From: Gammaproteobacteria bacterium
Lineage (GTDB): Bacteria; Pseudomonadota; Gammaproteobacteria; DSM-26407
Direction of reading: 5' to 3'
Assembly: GCA_028694565.1 (NCBI GenBank)
Contig: JAQVKR010000137.1
Location: 1 to 7,166, forward strand
Length of the DNA stretch: 7,166 bases
The notes under the pieces are model-generated. The model was not told the DNA's origin. It made no database searches and saw only the letters and a program-made list of their open reading frames with translations. The position numbers and the translations under genes are program-made. Shown here piece by piece: positions 6,279-7,166 of this stretch. The first letter of the stretch is position 1. Each line of letters opens with the position of its first letter.

Positions 6279-6761
6279 ATGTCACAATTCGAAGGCATCG
6301 ACAAGCTGCTGCGGGACCATCCCTTTTTCAGCGGCATGAAACCCGACTACCTGGAGCTCATCGCCGGTTGCGGCGCGAACGAGCGCTTCGACGCCGGCCG
6401 GTACCTGTTTCACGAGGGCGAGGCGGCCGACCGCTTCTATCTCATCCGGCATGGCGCGGTGGCCGTGGAGCTGCATGCCCCCGGGCGCGAGCCGATGGTG
6501 CTGCAGACCCTGGGGGAGGGGGAGATCCTGGGTTCCTCCTGGATCGTTCCGCCCTACCGCTGGCTGTTCGACGCCCGCGCGGTGCAGCTCACCCGGGTGG
6601 TGGGCCTGGACGCCAAGTGCCTGCGCGACAAGTGCGAGGCGGATCACAGCCTCGGCTTCGACCTGATGAAGCGCTTCGCGCCGGTCCTCTCCGCCCGGCT
6701 CGCGGCGGCGCGGCTGCAGCTGTTCGACATGTACGGCAAGCCCGGCGAGCGGAGGGGTTGA
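6279..6761 (+). CDS. Cyclic-nucleotide-binding (CRP/FNR-type) single-domain protein in the hydrogenase operon
   Basis: A 160-residue protein consisting essentially of one cNMP-binding (CAP_ED) beta-barrel. Visible are an N-terminal helical stretch ([20 protein letters not shown]), the barrel entry [20 protein letters not shown] (41-60) and the ligand-cassette region [19 protein letters not shown] (78-96), then a C-terminal helix ([20 protein letters not shown], 130-149) like the CRP dimer helix. The protein ends there, so the helix-turn-helix that CRP/FNR regulators carry after this helix is absent. In the cassette, the Arg-Ser pair that contacts the cAMP phosphate in E. coli CRP is not present, so cAMP binding is doubtful. 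It is preceded by GAGGAGAGGGGG (6261-6272), starts 3 bp after hydB and ends 3 bp before the gamma subunit. It probably acts on or within the hydrogenase complex, for example as a sensory or docking subunit; that role is inference. Confidence 0.85.
   Translation: MSQFEGIDKLLRDHPFFSGMKPDYLELIAGCGANERFDAGRYLFHEGEAADRFYLIRHGAVAVELHAPGREPMVLQTLGEGEILGSSWIVPPYRWLFDARAVQLTRVVGLDAKCLRDKCEADHSLGFDLMKRFAPVLSARLAAARLQLFDMYGKPGERRG
6751..6757 (+). promoter_or_regulatory. Ribosome-binding site for the GTG-started gamma subunit
   Basis: GGAGGGG lies 7 nt before GTG at 6765, inside the last codons of the preceding gene. It favours the GTG over the ATG five codons later (6780), which would be too far from this site. 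Confidence 0.65.
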
Positions 6762-6764
6762 GCC

Positions 6765-7166
6765 GTGACGCGGGATCCCATGCTGCCCACCCTGTTCGAG
6801 GTGGCGCGCTTCCGGCGCGAGCTGAGCGACGTTTTCACCCTGGAGCTGACGCCCCCGGCGGGGGCGTTTTCCTTCCAGGCGGGGCAGTTCAACATGCTCT
6901 ACCCCTTCGGCGTCGGCGAGGCGCCCATCAGCATCAGCGGCGATCCGGGCCGGCCGGAACGGCTGGTCCATACCATTCGCGCGGTGGGGGCGGTGACCGA
7001 GGCGCTGGGGCGGCTGCGCCCCGGGGACGGGGTCGGCGTGCGCGGCCCCTTCGGCAGCGCCTGGCCGGTCGCGGCGGCCGAGGGCATGGACGTGGTCATC
7101 GTGGCGGGCGGCATCGGGCTGGCGCCCCTGCGCCCGGCCATCCACCAGGTGCTGGCCAACCGCACC
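6765..7166 (+). CDS. hydG: Sulfhydrogenase gamma subunit, FAD/NAD(P)-binding (HydG/AsrB-like), N-terminal part
   Basis: This is the first 134 residues of a ferredoxin-NADP reductase-fold flavoprotein that transfers electrons between NAD(P)H and the iron-sulfur chain of the beta subunit. It runs off the right edge with the frame open. After a short N-terminal strand set come the flavin motif EAPISIS (52-58, in place of the RxYS of classical reductases and typical of HydG/AsrB), RAVGAVTEAL (72-81), the GDGVGVRGPFG loop (87-97) and the start of the nucleotide-binding half, AGGIGLAPLRPAI (114-126). The family is about 280 residues and usually ends in a [2Fe-2S] cysteine set, which would lie outside the window. 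The GTG start with a strong ribosome-binding site lies 3 bp after the cNMP-domain gene, so the three genes form one operon. Delta and alpha hydrogenase subunits are expected next. The alternative is AsrB of sulfite reductase. Confidence 0.85.
   Translation, partial: MTRDPMLPTLFEVARFRRELSDVFTLELTPPAGAFSFQAGQFNMLYPFGVGEAPISISGDPGRPERLVHTIRAVGAVTEALGRLRPGDGVGVRGPFGSAWPVAAAEGMDVVIVAGGIGLAPLRPAIHQVLANRT

Overview
The window is GC-rich, densely packed bacterial DNA, most likely from a gammaproteobacterium of the purple-sulfur or sulfur-oxidising (Chromatiales/Ectothiorhodospiraceae-like) type. This placement is an inference. It rests on strong GC bias in third codon positions, close resemblance of IspB, DnaX, YbaB and RecR to enterobacterial or pseudomonad homologues, a short 4.5S-type SRP RNA with no Alu domain, and the start of a group 3b-type [NiFe]-hydrogenase operon. 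No 16S rRNA or other decisive marker is present.

Left part (1-4256): a truncated ispB (octaprenyl diphosphate synthase) runs leftward. Divergent from it is a conserved housekeeping cluster reading rightward: tRNA-Ser(GGA), the 4.5S SRP RNA (ffs), dnaX (clamp-loader tau subunit), ybaB/ebfC (nucleoid-associated protein) and recR (recombination mediator). A 234-bp nested palindromic repeat element (E1) sits inside this cluster between dnaX and ybaB and ends about 20 bp before the ybaB ribosome-binding site.

Middle part (4257-5135): an intergenic stretch of about 880 bp with a small leftward gene for a four-cysteine protein that I cannot name, a short REP-like palindrome, and a second, 252-bp nested palindromic element (E2). 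E1 and E2 share the same outer arm (three CACGAAG units) but have different inner arms: a 10-bp-period AATC-type module in E1 and a 9-bp-period ACAGGATT module in E2. These modular palindromes are the most unusual feature of the window.

Right part (5136-7166): a tightly spaced rightward operon encoding a two-[4Fe-4S] HydB/AsrA-like beta subunit, a lone cyclic-nucleotide-binding-domain protein without a DNA-binding domain, and a truncated HydG/AsrB-like FAD/NAD(P)-binding gamma subunit that starts at GTG. By analogy with sulfhydrogenases, the delta (small) and alpha (NiFe catalytic) subunits should follow just beyond the right edge. The enzyme would pass electrons between H2 and NAD(P)(H), with the beta subunit carrying FeS clusters and the gamma subunit exchanging hydride with the nucleotide. 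The only non-coding DNA directly upstream of this operon is E2, so any operon promoter would lie in or beyond that repeat.
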